Positions 34,315 through 42,024 of a stretch of 64,000 bases of DNA are shown here, one piece after another. Each line of letters starts with the position of its first letter. The stretch's first letter is position 1. The position numbers were made by a program, and so were the translations under genes. This DNA is from a virus, in IMG/VR virus record IMGVR_UViG_3300009788_000012, positions 1-64,000 of that record; one strand, given 5' to 3'. The notes beneath the pieces are model-generated. The model was given only the letters and a program-made list of their open reading frames with translations. It did no database searches and was not told where the DNA came from.

Positions 34315-36274
34315 TTCCTGCTCCTTCTTGTGGCAGCGCGGCTTGCTGAGCCTGTTGCTCTGCCTGTTTAATCATTTCTTCGTCGGTTGGAACAATATCG
34401 TCAGCATTGAATCCATGGGCATCGATAACGTCGCGCAAGAGGCTTGCTCGGCCACGAAGCCCTATGATTGCCAGATCGGTTGGGTTGTTAGTATTAGCCA
34501 TCAGCTCGTTACGTCTGAGCTGTTGCTGTTCTTTGACCAACTCATGCAGGGCGCCGCGTGGGACTACCTGGGCGTCACCCTTGATAGCCTTATCGATATC
34601 AGGGTTCATTAGGTTCCACTGATAGATGTACTCCACTGCCGGGCGAAGCACGTCCTCATCGACATTTCCAATTACACGCTTGATGCCGCGACTTGCTGCT
34701 GTCATCAGCATGCTGAGTCCGCTGGCCGTATCTCCCGCGCCGCCTACGTTTGCATTGCCGTGCGTGAATCTAGGTATAAGGGTGCGGTCGTCTGCCTTCT
34801 GTTCAAAGTACTCGGCCACCTGCTGAAGTTCTCCGGCATTACTGACGGGTTGGAAGAATGTGATAGGCTGTCTGCCGGCTGTCTTTTGACCATCGTATGG
34901 AACGACCATCCAGGGAGCGACTTTACTATAGTCGTAACCTGGCGCTACGGCATTTACGTCTACTCCGACCATTGGTCCGGAGGCGAGCGCCATATTGTTG
35001 ACCAAAGCCCGCATAGCGTTATTGTTGCCAACCTGGGTATCGCGCATCTTCTCGGGGATACTCTTGCCCCACAAAGAAGAAGGCACCTTCTCGAAGGAGG
35101 TGCCGAAGTAGGGTCGCTTGTCGAGGGGGTGCGGATTAAGTATTGCGTTAACAACTTGATCGTCGATGAGTACTGCTTTAATCTGGTAGTATGCCAGATC
35201 GTCTTCTACGCTACCACCCCACTCGTTGTACATCTTGCCTTGTACTGGCCCCCAGAACTCGATGGCTTTCAAGATGGACGGCGCCATGCCGCTATTTTTG
35301 GACACATCTCTGTTTTCCACATCGGCTCTTTCGGATTCCCCGTCAGGGATAGCGGCAAGATCGGAAACCTCTGTTTTGCCAAGGATGATGTCAATCGCCT
35401 TAGTATCCCAACCTTCGATGCCGCGCATCTGAGCAAGCGCCTGACGATCCATCTCCATAGTTTCGCACAGGTAGCTGTCCTGCATACTCCTTGCGTTTGG
35501 AGCCGGATAGATGTCGTTTGGATCGATGGCCTTCCATGTGGGTACGATCTTCATCTCCGAGACAAGGGTTCCGTCTTTCCACACCAGTACAGGCCTGCGC
35601 TCCAGCACTGGACCTTTGATAACTGCGAGCTGATAGGTGGTGAGATGTTGGATGAACTCGACCATAGTCTTTTTGAAGTCGCCGTCTGCGAATTGGTCTT
35701 CGATCTGAGTGGTCATTCGGTCAGACTTTTCTTTAGCTTCGTCCTGAAGGAATGCGAGCTGCTGATCATATAGTTCGAATGCGAGTTCCTGGATCTCTTC
35801 GGGGGTTGGTTCCTGCCCCTTGAGTTCTTTCGCGATTTCGTTTGCGATTTGTGCTTTGTCGTCTTCGGACAGAGAGGGGATGGGGGTGGGCTCGAGCGAC
35901 CAAGGGTTATCGCCTTGACCAGAGATTACGTCTTGAATCCACGCCTCGGCGGCGTCGCACTTCGTCTCGGTAATGTTAAAAAATAGGTCAGAGCCACCAC
36001 GAGCTTGAATCAAGGCTAGATCGTTGGGGTCATAGTCGCCGTTGCGCTGTCGCTGTGACTGTTGAAGGCGAGTGTTTACGTTCATGGCGTTGCGGTGATT
36101 GGCTGCTTCATCGAAATTACCCTTGACAAATGCGGCCAAAAGGGTGGTATTGACTTTGGGAGCTATGGCGCGTTCGCGCTTCTCGTCGCGTTCTTCTTGA
36201 TCAGATATTAGATCGTCTACCGATTTCCTGATTAATATTCCCAAGCTCTGTCCTTTTGTGGTTAACTCACCCAT
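34307..36274 (-). CDS. Portal protein
   Basis: About 655 residues from the ATG at 36274. It has the helical N-terminus, the conserved middle with PTWKAIDPNDIYPAPNA and a later GIKRVIGNVDEDVLRPAVEYIY segment seen in P22-like and related podoviral portals. The C-terminus is Gln-rich coiled coil (EEMIKQAEQQAQQAAL). Twelve copies would form the DNA gate of the capsid. It is the first gene of the virion operon, behind the promoter at 36398-36427 and the structured leader. No strong ribosome site precedes 36274; an upstream TTG and a downstream TTG with AAAGGA are alternatives. Confidence 0.8.
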   Translation of the reverse strand: MGELTTKGQSLGILIRKSVDDLISDQEERDEKRERAIAPKVNTTLLAAFVKGNFDEAANHRNAMNVNTRLQQSQRQRNGDYDPNDLALIQARGGSDLFFNITETKCDAAEAWIQDVISGQGDNPWSLEPTPIPSLSEDDKAQIANEIAKELKGQEPTPEEIQELAFELYDQQLAFLQDEAKEKSDRMTTQIEDQFADGDFKKTMVEFIQHLTTYQLAVIKGPVLERRPVLVWKDGTLVSEMKIVPTWKAIDPNDIYPAPNARSMQDSYLCETMEMDRQALAQMRGIEGWDTKAIDIILGKTEVSDLAAIPDGESERADVENRDVSKNSGMAPSILKAIEFWGPVQGKMYNEWGGSVEDDLAYYQIKAVLIDDQVVNAILNPHPLDKRPYFGTSFEKVPSSLWGKSIPEKMRDTQVGNNNAMRALVNNMALASGPMVGVDVNAVAPGYDYSKVAPWMVVPYDGQKTAGRQPITFFQPVSNAGELQQVAEYFEQKADDRTLIPRFTHGNANVGGAGDTASGLSMLMTAASRGIKRVIGNVDEDVLRPAVEYIYQWNLMNPDIDKAIKGDAQVVPRGALHELVKEQQQLRRNELMANTNNPTDLAIIGLRGRASLLRDVIDAHGFNADDIVPTDEEMIKQAEQQAQQAALPQEGAGNG

Positions 36275-36287
36275 AAGGGAGGGTGTC

Positions 36288-36391
36288 AATCAGGGCAACA
36301 AAAAACGCGCACAATGAGGTGAGTACTCACTGTGCGCGTAAACGCTTTGGACGGCGGGGATCAATCCGCTTGTTGCCCTGATTCAACTTTC
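36288..36391 (-). promoter_or_regulatory. Structured leader with intrinsic terminator upstream of portal
   Basis: Expected 5' leader of the virion operon. A perfect 14-bp inverted repeat (arms 36370-36383 and 36288-36301, TTGTTGCCCTGATT) encloses a strong hairpin (ACGCGCACA 36305-36313 with TGTGCGCGT 36331-36339, plus GTGAG/CTCAC) followed by six U on the minus strand. This is a complete intrinsic terminator between promoter and gene, so late expression probably needs antitermination. Confidence 0.65.
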
Positions 36392-36397
36392 GAAGTG

Positions 36398-36427
36398 ACT
36401 ATACCACAAAGGTGATAGTAATGTCAA
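36398..36427 (-). promoter_or_regulatory. Promoter of the virion operon
   Basis: TTGACA (36427-36422), 18-bp spacer ending TTTGTGG, TATAGT (36403-36398). Near-consensus sigma70 form. It lies between the radical SAM gene and the structured portal leader. Confidence 0.8.
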
Positions 36428-36466
36428 GAACAAATAATCCCGGCTTTTCTTGAAAATCAATTAAAT

Positions 36467-37177
36467 CTAGGAGCTTCTATCCCAGCTCCTGGTAATCTTG
36501 CCGTCGACATGGCACTTAAAGGACTGTGCTGCCTTTTTGTTAATAATCATGTCACAACGCTTAATGATGTGTCCTCTGTATATTTGCCCAATCATCTCAT
36601 TGAACAGAACGACCCATTCCGACCAAGGCAGAAGATCCAGGTAGGGTACACATCTTCGAATGTGAGTCCAGTCGTTACAATCAGTGAGTGTGGAAAATTT
36701 CAGATGAGCCCGATGTTCAAACTGATCAATAAACGAATCTAGGCTATCCCTCGTTCCTAACTGCCCTGAATAGATAATCGTGCTTATAGTCAGGTCCGAA
36801 GAGAAGTCAGATTGGCTAGGAAGCCGCCAAAGGCCAGACGGGTAGTTTGATATATTGAAGCAATCTATTACTCCGTCCACAGATTTGAGTATTGACGGGA
36901 GGGTATAGTTCGTCGTAAGGACAGATCGAAGTTTGGACTCGCGCACAAGGTGCGCTATTTCCTTGAGTCGAGGATGCATGCACGGCTCCCCACCCGTTAG
37001 CAGGACATCTTCGAGACCTTGTTGTTCGGCGAAGCTAATGGCGTTAGCTACGCTGTCAAGAGAAATAAACCCCTTGTCGCCCCTGTATTTATCAATGCAA
37101 AACTGGCACGACTTGTTGCACTCATGCGTAAGTACTATGTTTATATACGAGCCCGCCACTTGTTTTACTGAGAACAT
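36467..37177 (-). CDS. Radical SAM enzyme
   Basis: 236 residues. The Fe-S motif C20-x3-C24-x2-C27 (CNKSCQFC) is followed by the SAM-contacting GGEP at 62-65, in an N-terminal TIM-barrel pattern. Such enzymes generate a 5'-deoxyadenosyl radical; the substrate is unknown. It lacks the QueE-type N-terminus, so deazaguanine synthesis is not supported. No SPASM-type Cys cluster is obvious at the C-terminus, although C150, C159 and later single Cys occur. It lies just upstream of the virion promoter, in a group with small unknown genes. Unusual cargo for a phage. Confidence 0.8.
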   Translation of the reverse strand: MFSVKQVAGSYINIVLTHECNKSCQFCIDKYRGDKGFISLDSVANAISFAEQQGLEDVLLTGGEPCMHPRLKEIAHLVRESKLRSVLTTNYTLPSILKSVDGVIDCFNISNYPSGLWRLPSQSDFSSDLTISTIIYSGQLGTRDSLDSFIDQFEHRAHLKFSTLTDCNDWTHIRRCVPYLDLLPWSEWVVLFNEMIGQIYRGHIIKRCDMIINKKAAQSFKCHVDGKITRSWDRSS

Positions 37178-37187
37178 TTAATCTTCC

Positions 37188-37403
37188 TCAATCGGGAAAC
37201 TCCTCTTCCCAGAATTTGATATCCATCAATCGCTCCGGCACCAGGTCGCCGGCTGCGACGTGCTCTTGTAGGTGGGCTATAATGTGAGGCGGGTGGGCGC
37301 TCTTGAATGCACATCCACACACTAAAATACCATCTTCGCTGCCGTCGTCGGTGCAGTAGAGGTAGATGTCGCTGTCGAATTCTGTTGAGCGGCAGTAGCT
37401 CAT
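37188..37403 (-). CDS. Small conserved phage protein (MSYCR family)
   Basis: 71 residues beginning MSYCRSTEFDSDIYLYC, a start shared by many small phage proteins (MSYCRxS...SDVYxY). The C-terminal half has HIIAHLQEHVAAGD. The family function is unknown. Its start overlaps the upstream stop by 4 bases. Confidence 0.65.
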   Translation of the reverse strand: MSYCRSTEFDSDIYLYCTDDGSEDGILVCGCAFKSAHPPHIIAHLQEHVAAGDLVPERLMDIKFWEEEFPD

Positions 37404-37735
37404 TCTGCTAATTTTCCTCTCGCAAGTCTCTCATCGAGAATTTCAACCCTGTCAACCATAAGGCTGGAGTGTTCTTCCATTTTTCCGGCTAACTCTTCCC
37501 AAAACTCCCGATCCTGCTTAAGGTCTTCAATCTCTTGACGATCGAACAGGATGGTTCTTTTAGCATCTACAAGTTCTCTCCCCAACTCGACGATCTCCGC
37601 TACGTTCCTTTGGACTTCACATTCGGAATTGTGTCGCTGTCGTTCAGCTAATTTATTGATTGCGTCAATCTCATCAACTAGACGCGACTTTGTTTTACTC
37701 AAAAGGCGAACCCTGTTTAGTTCCTTTTTATTCAT
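37400..37735 (-). CDS. Coiled-coil protein, 111 residues
   Basis: Almost entirely charged helix with heptad spacing (LSKTKSRLVDEIDAINKL, then IVELGRELVDAKRTIL). Likely an oligomeric rod. Overlaps both neighbours by 4 bases. No family recognised. Confidence 0.6.
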   Translation of the reverse strand: MNKKELNRVRLLSKTKSRLVDEIDAINKLAERQRHNSECEVQRNVAEIVELGRELVDAKRTILFDRQEIEDLKQDREFWEELAGKMEEHSSLMVDRVEILDERLARGKLAE

Positions 37736-38043
37736 GCTTGCACTATCTCCTTCACGCAGCCATATGGGATGACTGTGTAACTTTTGTCGCCGTTAGGTTT
37801 GTTGACATCGCATATGGAGTTGGCGATTATAATAGACTCCTCCGTGAGCGACACAAGGAAACCCGTATTGACACATGGAGACGGCTTAGCAGCTTTCACG
37901 TCGGCGTGCTTGGTCCAAGCGTTGTTTTCCACTATGTCATCCCAAAATACGTAGACAAGCATGTACTGCTCTATGCCGGGCTCAGAGAGGAGCATCGATG
38001 AGGCCTTGACAGGTTTTAGCTTAGTCTTTCTCTTCGCTGTCAT
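37732..38043 (-). CDS. Small conserved phage protein of unknown function
   Basis: 103 residues from the ATG at 38043, selected for GGAGGAG just upstream. Pattern: FWDDIVENNAWTKHADVK, then VNTGFLVSLTEESIIIAN. The layout W-x-D...G-x-L-V...D/E-x-I-x-I-A is seen in many small phage proteins of unknown role. The start lies within the end of the gene at 38021. Confidence 0.6.
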   Translation of the reverse strand: MTAKRKTKLKPVKASSMLLSEPGIEQYMLVYVFWDDIVENNAWTKHADVKAAKPSPCVNTGFLVSLTEESIIIANSICDVNKPNGDKSYTVIPYGCVKEIVQA

Positions 38044-38617
38044 CTGCGGCTCCTCCTTCTGTGGGGGTAGGTACCGACTCCAGCTCAGCAAGCAACACAA
38101 ACTTGCCACACATCGTCTTTACAACTGCCAGCTTATGAGCGTGGACGTAGTCCCGCGAGCGTTCAGGATCTTCGTCATCGTTAACATTGACCAATCCACC
38201 GAAGTAATAGGTGGTGTCTTCGTCTACTACGAATTTGCCCTGCAAGTTCTCTCCGTCGATACGAGCAAGGAGGATAGAGCCGAGCTGGAAGCTCGAGATT
38301 TTCTCGGCGGAACCGATGTTTTCCATGGCACTGGCCCTAATAGACATCTCTGCATCGAACGGAGTTGGGATAGGGGTTTCGTTAGTAATCTCGCTGCCGT
38401 CCTTCATGAGTATCCGCAAGAACGCTTTACGCTGAACGACGATCTCCATAACGGCGGTCTTGATTGAGTGAATTTGAACCTGATCTTCCTCTGCCTCTCG
38501 ACATAGTCGACCGATATTACGATAGTATTCATCAGACTTTTCTTTTTGATCTTTCAGTTCACTTTTGAGGCTTGCCATAGTTGGCTTCGCTTTATTTTTT
38601 TTAATTTTCTTCGTCAT
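38021..38617 (-). CDS. Hypothetical protein with FQLG-TYYxGG domain
   Basis: 198 residues from the ATG at 38617 (AAGGAG upstream). A basic, coiled-coil N-terminus (about 1-75) leads to a C-terminal domain with FQLGSILLAR, then GKFVVDEDTTYYFGG. The same domain pattern occurs in the plus-strand protein at 53873-54271, so the two are paralogues. Function unknown. Confidence 0.6.
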   Translation of the reverse strand: MTKKIKKNKAKPTMASLKSELKDQKEKSDEYYRNIGRLCREAEEDQVQIHSIKTAVMEIVVQRKAFLRILMKDGSEITNETPIPTPFDAEMSIRASAMENIGSAEKISSFQLGSILLARIDGENLQGKFVVDEDTTYYFGGLVNVNDDEDPERSRDYVHAHKLAVVKTMCGKFVLLAELESVPTPTEGGAADDSEEKD

Positions 38618-38633
38618 TTGCTTCAACTCCTTC

Positions 38634-38969
38634 TCAGTTTATTGCGGATAGTAATACCCACAGGTGGTAACATATGTCGGGGATCATATACAAGAACACA
38701 AGCACTGTCGCCCAGGCGGAGAGGACGCCTTGTATCGGGTGAGACAGTTTGTGGCGCTCTTCCTCGTCCAGCTCGTCCCTGATAAGCTTGAGGGCAACCA
38801 CAGAGGAGGCTACGTCTTCATTTATCTGATGACGAGTTTTCTTTCGAATACCACCCTCAAGCCAGCCGATGACTATCTTGATCCTGTTCAATACTGGTAG
38901 CAGCTTTGCAGCCCTTGCATCTTTTATGCCTACCCTCCGGGCTCTTCGTGTGTTTTTTTTGACAAACAC
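38634..38969 (-). CDS. Basic protein with C-terminal membrane helix
   Basis: About 111 residues from GTG at 38969, preceded by AAAGGAG; an ATG 21 bases up would place that ribosome site inside the gene. Arg/Lys-rich N-terminus (VKKNTRRARR), a helical middle, and a hydrophobic end (GVLSAWATVLVFLYMIPDI) that should anchor it in the membrane with the basic part in the cytoplasm. Function unknown. Confidence 0.55.
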   Translation of the reverse strand: MFVKKNTRRARRVGIKDARAAKLLPVLNRIKIVIGWLEGGIRKKTRHQINEDVASSVVALKLIRDELDEEERHKLSHPIQGVLSAWATVLVFLYMIPDICYHLWVLLSAIN

Positions 38970-38991
38970 TTTTGCTCCTTTGCGTCTCATC

Positions 38992-39041
38992 TATGAGACA
39001 TTAATTAGTTAGTGTCTCATATTTTGCGTTTCATGAGACAC
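38992..39041. repeat. Inverted and direct ATGAGACA repeats
   Basis: TATGAGACA (38992-39000) and its exact complement TGTCTCATA (39013-39021) flank an AT-rich 12-base spacer. A further ATGAGACA lies at 39033-39040 and a complementary half at 38984-38989. It fills the gap between the RNA ligase gene and the membrane protein gene; a regulator-binding site or RNA hairpin is possible. Confidence 0.5.
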
Positions 39042-39056
39042 AAGCCCCAGACGGGG

Positions 39057-40208
39057 TTACAACTTACTCTTCGCCAAGTACTCTGGCGACCTCTGCTTCA
39101 GCATTAGACGGCCCTGCAGCTTCGGGCTCCAGATCTCTTCCAGCCATGGCTTGATGACAATTCCCTCTCGCGCGACATCTGGGTTTAGGACGGAACGTCC
39201 GTTGCTGGCGTCTTTGACTGAACCGCCATATGGCGCTAGGAATTCGCTGAGCGGACCACGGAAAATTTCTGGAACTGCCGGTCGTGGAGAATGCCCCTCA
39301 TCCATGAGAATGAAATCACCAAAGGTTTCCATTATACTTTGGAAAAGACGCGACGATAGGTACTTCCTGTCGGGTAGCAGCGCATCAAAGAAACGGACCT
39401 GATGTTTCTCAAGCTTGTAGATGTTGCCCTGGATCCCGGGACCGATCAATTCGCCACGAAGGCAGAATGTCTTAACTTCAGGATAAATCTCAGATAACAT
39501 AATGTGGAAATAATGGGCGACTCCGACAAGGTTTAGCTCCTTCACCACCCGATGGAAGGTGTGGACCTTCGCCTGCTCCTCAAGGAGTGGCGTCACCGTA
39601 TGCTTCCGGGTACAGACCTCGTGCTCGCCGGTGGTGGCGTCGTAGGTCATGGCGAAGTTGGTGCCTTCGAGTTTTTCGGTTATCCAAACGTCGCCACACC
39701 GTTTCAACTCATCCAGCTCTCTCGGGTGTCGGTCCGCCCCCTCGATGTCGTAGACGGGTACCCATGGCGGAAGTGTGGTGAGCTTAGCAGAGCCGACGAA
39801 GACCTCGGGGGGTTCGTATTTGGTGACGCCCAGGCGCTCTGCTATATCACCAATTTCGTCGCGCTCCTCGATAAAATCATACCAAAAGTGCTTGAAGAGC
39901 CAATGTGGGAGAGTATCCTCTGGCTTGCCGACGATCCCTTGGCTAATTTCACTCCTAAGCCGGATGGTTTTCACTCGATTTTTCTCAGGGCCTGATAGTC
40001 GCCCCTCTAAGCCAAGCCGAGCGATGATGTCGTCCGGCAGAATGCTATCGATGGGGAAATAGACCACCTCGTCGCCCTGCTTATACTCATCTCGACCCGT
40101 GATAAACTGAAACTCCAACCCGTCCACCTTGGCGATGTCGAGGCGGTCGGCATTCGGGTGATGGCTGACTTCGCTGATGCGTCTGATTTCGACTGCGAAT
40201 TTACTCAT
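39057..40208 (-). CDS. RNA ligase, DRB0094/Rnl5 type
   Basis: 383 residues. An N-terminal OB-like domain (HPNADRLDIAKVDG, residues 17-30) precedes a nucleotidyltransferase domain with the AMP-accepting lysine K179 in T-E-K-L-E-G-T-N, motif III-like RGE at 251-253, motif IV EGIVIKPW near 348-355 and motif V LKQRS near 370-374. This matches the Deinococcus RNA ligase family, which seals 3'-OH/5'-phosphate nicks in RNA held by a template strand. It lies 400 bases from the second tRNA cluster, so tRNA repair is a natural guess. With RtcB the phage has two RNA ligases of different chemistry. Confidence 0.85.
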   Translation of the reverse strand: MSKFAVEIRRISEVSHHPNADRLDIAKVDGLEFQFITGRDEYKQGDEVVYFPIDSILPDDIIARLGLEGRLSGPEKNRVKTIRLRSEISQGIVGKPEDTLPHWLFKHFWYDFIEERDEIGDIAERLGVTKYEPPEVFVGSAKLTTLPPWVPVYDIEGADRHPRELDELKRCGDVWITEKLEGTNFAMTYDATTGEHEVCTRKHTVTPLLEEQAKVHTFHRVVKELNLVGVAHYFHIMLSEIYPEVKTFCLRGELIGPGIQGNIYKLEKHQVRFFDALLPDRKYLSSRLFQSIMETFGDFILMDEGHSPRPAVPEIFRGPLSEFLAPYGGSVKDASNGRSVLNPDVAREGIVIKPWLEEIWSPKLQGRLMLKQRSPEYLAKSKL

Positions 40209-40579
40209 GATGACAACACCACTTCATCCTCGATGATAGCCTTGGCTTCCTGGAGATCTCCCGCATCCAACCAGCGATGAACTCTTTTGAAGAGGTCTTC
40301 GTGGGTATTGATGCGGTTGGCCATGGACTTGAGCGTCTTGGGCACCCATGCCATGTCCTCGTTAAATCTATAGTATCCAGAGTTATCTTGGTCGTCGTCG
40401 TAAACGTTCGTCTCGAGACCTTCCGTTATAACTACGAGGTTAATAATACCGTCTTCGACATCAGACAGTATTCTGGCAAAATCTTTTTCGTCGTAGAAGC
40501 TGAAACGTTCAATGTCGTCTCGTAGGAATGGCTTGATGTCTTCTGGGTTATCGTCTGTGATTAGTTTTACTTCAATCAT
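40205..40579 (-). CDS. Hypothetical acidic protein
   Basis: 124 residues from the ATG at 40579 with AAAGGAG upstream; a longer frame reads back through the tRNA-Met gene and is not credible. Acidic and soluble (MIEVKLITDDNPEDIK...). Its stop overlaps the RNA ligase start. No family recognised. Confidence 0.6.
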   Translation of the reverse strand: MIEVKLITDDNPEDIKPFLRDDIERFSFYDEKDFARILSDVEDGIINLVVITEGLETNVYDDDQDNSGYYRFNEDMAWVPKTLKSMANRINTHEDLFKRVHRWLDAGDLQEAKAIIEDEVVLSS

Positions 40580-40608
40580 CGTTTGCTCCTTTGTTTTTTG
40601 CAAAAACT

Positions 40609-40684
40609 TGGTGAGCCCGGTCGGATTCGAACCGACGACCCACGGCTTATGAGGCCGGCGCTCTACCAACTGAGCTACGGGCTC
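40609..40684 (-). tRNA. tRNA-Met (CAT)
   Basis: 76 bases with encoded CCA. Acceptor GAGCCCG/CGGGCTC perfect; D-arm GCTC-AGTTGGTA-GAGC; anticodon arm CCGGC-CTCATAA-GCCGT (one mismatch at 27-43); T-arm GTCGG-TTCGAAT-CCGAC. Anticodon CAT reads Met; initiator, elongator or Ile2 use is not decided from sequence. Confidence 0.9.
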
Positions 40685-40686
40685 AT

Positions 40687-40756
40687 TACCTTCGGGAGGA
40701 TTCGAACCCCACCTCCGCCTCGCAAGGCGGCGCTCTACCATTAAGCTACCGAAGGC
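40687..40756 (-). tRNA. tRNA-like gene, anticodon uncertain (GCG if 6-base loop)
   Basis: Acceptor GCCTTCG/CGAAGGT, D-arm GCTT-AATGGTA-GAGC, T-loop TTCGAAT with TGGGG/CCTCC stem. One extra base lies before T8 and the anticodon loop between CCGCC and GGCGG has only six bases (TTGCGA). No CCA. ATTTGAAT lies 2 bases upstream. Possibly a decayed or unusual tRNA (Arg or Ala). Confidence 0.6.
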
Positions 40757-40790
40757 AAATTCAAATGTTTTCTTCGAAATGTTTAAGTGA

Positions 40791-40864
40791 ACCCCGCGAC
40801 TGGAATCAAACCAGTACCTCGCCCTATAGGGTCAATTGCGTGCTATCAACTACACCACGCGGGG
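40791..40864 (-). tRNA. tRNA-like gene with abnormal anticodon arm
   Basis: Acceptor CCCCGCG/CGCGGGG, D-arm GTGT-AGTTGATA-GCAC and T-arm ACTGG-TTTGATT-CCAGT are all perfect. Between them are 23 bases (CAATTGACCCTATAGGGCGA...) that do not form a normal five-pair anticodon stem; CCC-TATA-GGG is the only stem. No anticodon can be assigned and CCA is not encoded. Confidence 0.6.
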
Positions 40865-40881
40865 GTAAAGACTACGCCAAT

Positions 40882-41130
40882 CTAATCGGTTGCCCAAAAA
40901 GATCTAGTTACATCTAGCTCGATTCTGCCACGGAGTTTTTCACACAACCCTGGGTGTCCAACTAGATCGTTTCTGTACTTCCTGATGATTCTTATTAACC
41001 GAGCAGCTGCGGCTAATATATCCCTCTCGGCCATCTCTGGATGGTGCTCGTCGATGCTGAGGCTACACCGTGGAATCTTCTCGCCATCTCCAATGGTTTG
41101 CCTAATTGCGCCCAGTGTGGTTTCGCTCAT
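40882..41130 (-). CDS. Hypothetical protein, 82 residues
   Basis: Soluble, helical, with one segment LAAAARLIRIIRKYRNDL. No motif. It is separated by only 2 bases from the endolysin gene upstream. Role unknown. Confidence 0.6.
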   Translation of the reverse strand: MSETTLGAIRQTIGDGEKIPRCSLSIDEHHPEMAERDILAAAARLIRIIRKYRNDLVGHPGLCEKLRGRIELDVTRSFWATD

Positions 41131-41132
41131 GG

Positions 41133-41741
41133 CTAATCCTCCCCAAGCGTCGGCTCGAGCGACGGCTTTGCGGGTGTGATTGCATCCTTCAGTTTCTTGC
41201 CGCCATCGCGTTGGTCGACATGGACGTGAGCATGTATGGCTTCATAGTCATCCTTGACGTGATCGAAATGCTTTCTACAGATGTCGCCCAGTTTCTTTTC
41301 GTCGACGCGGTGCCACGTAACCTCATCAACCTTGATGCCGGACTCGTATTCATAAGTTCCCGGAGGGTGGCCATACCAGCCCGTAATGTCTGCTGCTATC
41401 CCGCCATATTCGACCAAGTGCGTAGAGTCTGGCGACACGAGACCACCAGCGGTGGTCCAGCCGAATCTCTCTGCGAGTGCATCGTTATCCCTTTCTGTGC
41501 GCGTTCCGTTTGTGATAATTACTTCTACTAAGGGGCCGTAGATTTCGCGTAGATCTCTATGGACCAGCTCGAGGCCAAGGAGTAATGTCTCGTGAACAAC
41601 GGCAATGCCATCCTTGTTCTCAAACTCTCGTAGTTTGAAGTGCGAGGACTGTTCGAAGCTCGCGTCTTCTGCCACAATGCTGTGGCCGACCAAGATGATG
41701 GGAATCAGGCAGGTCAACCGGACGTTGTTTCTGTCTTTCAT
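41133..41741 (-). CDS. M15-like peptidase, probable secreted endolysin
   Basis: 202 residues. A signal sequence is visible (about 1-24: basic MKDRNNVR, hydrophobic LTCLIPIILVGHSIVA). The mature part starts with SSHFKLREF and has the zinc/catalytic pattern of VanY/M15 peptidases: H108 (STHL), D119 (AADI) and H174-x-D176 (VHVD). Such enzymes cut peptide bridges of peptidoglycan. Export by the host Sec system would mean lysis does not need a classic holin for release. The spacing H108-D119 is a few residues longer than the usual SxHxxGxAxD. No holin is adjacent. Confidence 0.72.
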   Translation of the reverse strand: MKDRNNVRLTCLIPIILVGHSIVAEDASFEQSSHFKLREFENKDGIAVVHETLLLGLELVHRDLREIYGPLVEVIITNGTRTERDNDALAERFGWTTAGGLVSPDSTHLVEYGGIAADITGWYGHPPGTYEYESGIKVDEVTWHRVDEKKLGDICRKHFDHVKDDYEAIHAHVHVDQRDGGKKLKDAITPAKPSLEPTLGED

Positions 41742-41743
41742 GT

Positions 41744-41932
41744 TTACTCTCCCTCCTCGATCCTATCCTCGTTCGCTTTCTTAATCATTTCCTGTAGGGC
41801 TCCAAGCGCCCTAATATGAGAACGCTGCGGCTTGGTGCGATACACCTCTTCTCCGTCTCTGGTGGCGACGCCAATGAACTTGATACCTTTGGGCGTCTTC
41901 TTGTCTTCGAATGTGAAGGTGTGGTTATGCAT
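41744..41932 (-). CDS. Small hypothetical protein, 62 residues
   Basis: Starts MHNHTFTFEDKKTPKG, soluble with a beta N-terminus and helical end. Separated by 2 bases from both neighbours. No family recognised. Confidence 0.55.
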   Translation of the reverse strand: MHNHTFTFEDKKTPKGIKFIGVATRDGEEVYRTKPQRSHIRALGALQEMIKKANEDRIEEGE

Positions 41933-41934
41933 TT

Positions 41935-42024
41935 CTATTCCTTGTCGTCGCCGAGGCGTTTCTTTGCGTAGGCTACGAGGGCGCTTACGAAAGTAAAGTG
42001 CTTACTATAGCAGAGGGGCGTCAT
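41935..42024 (-). CDS. Possible 29-residue peptide
   Basis: MTPLCYSKHFTFVSALVAYAKK then RLGDDKE. The frame starts inside the upstream gene's end and stops 2 bases before the next start. No ribosome site of its own, so it would rely on coupling. The YAKKRLGDD ending is typical of small phage proteins. Tentative. Confidence 0.35.
   Translation of the reverse strand: MTPLCYSKHFTFVSALVAYAKKRLGDDKE

Noticed and set aside
40580-40741. N-terminal extension of the gene ending at 40205
   Set aside because: It translates the tRNA-Met gene; the ATG at 40579 has a proper ribosome site.
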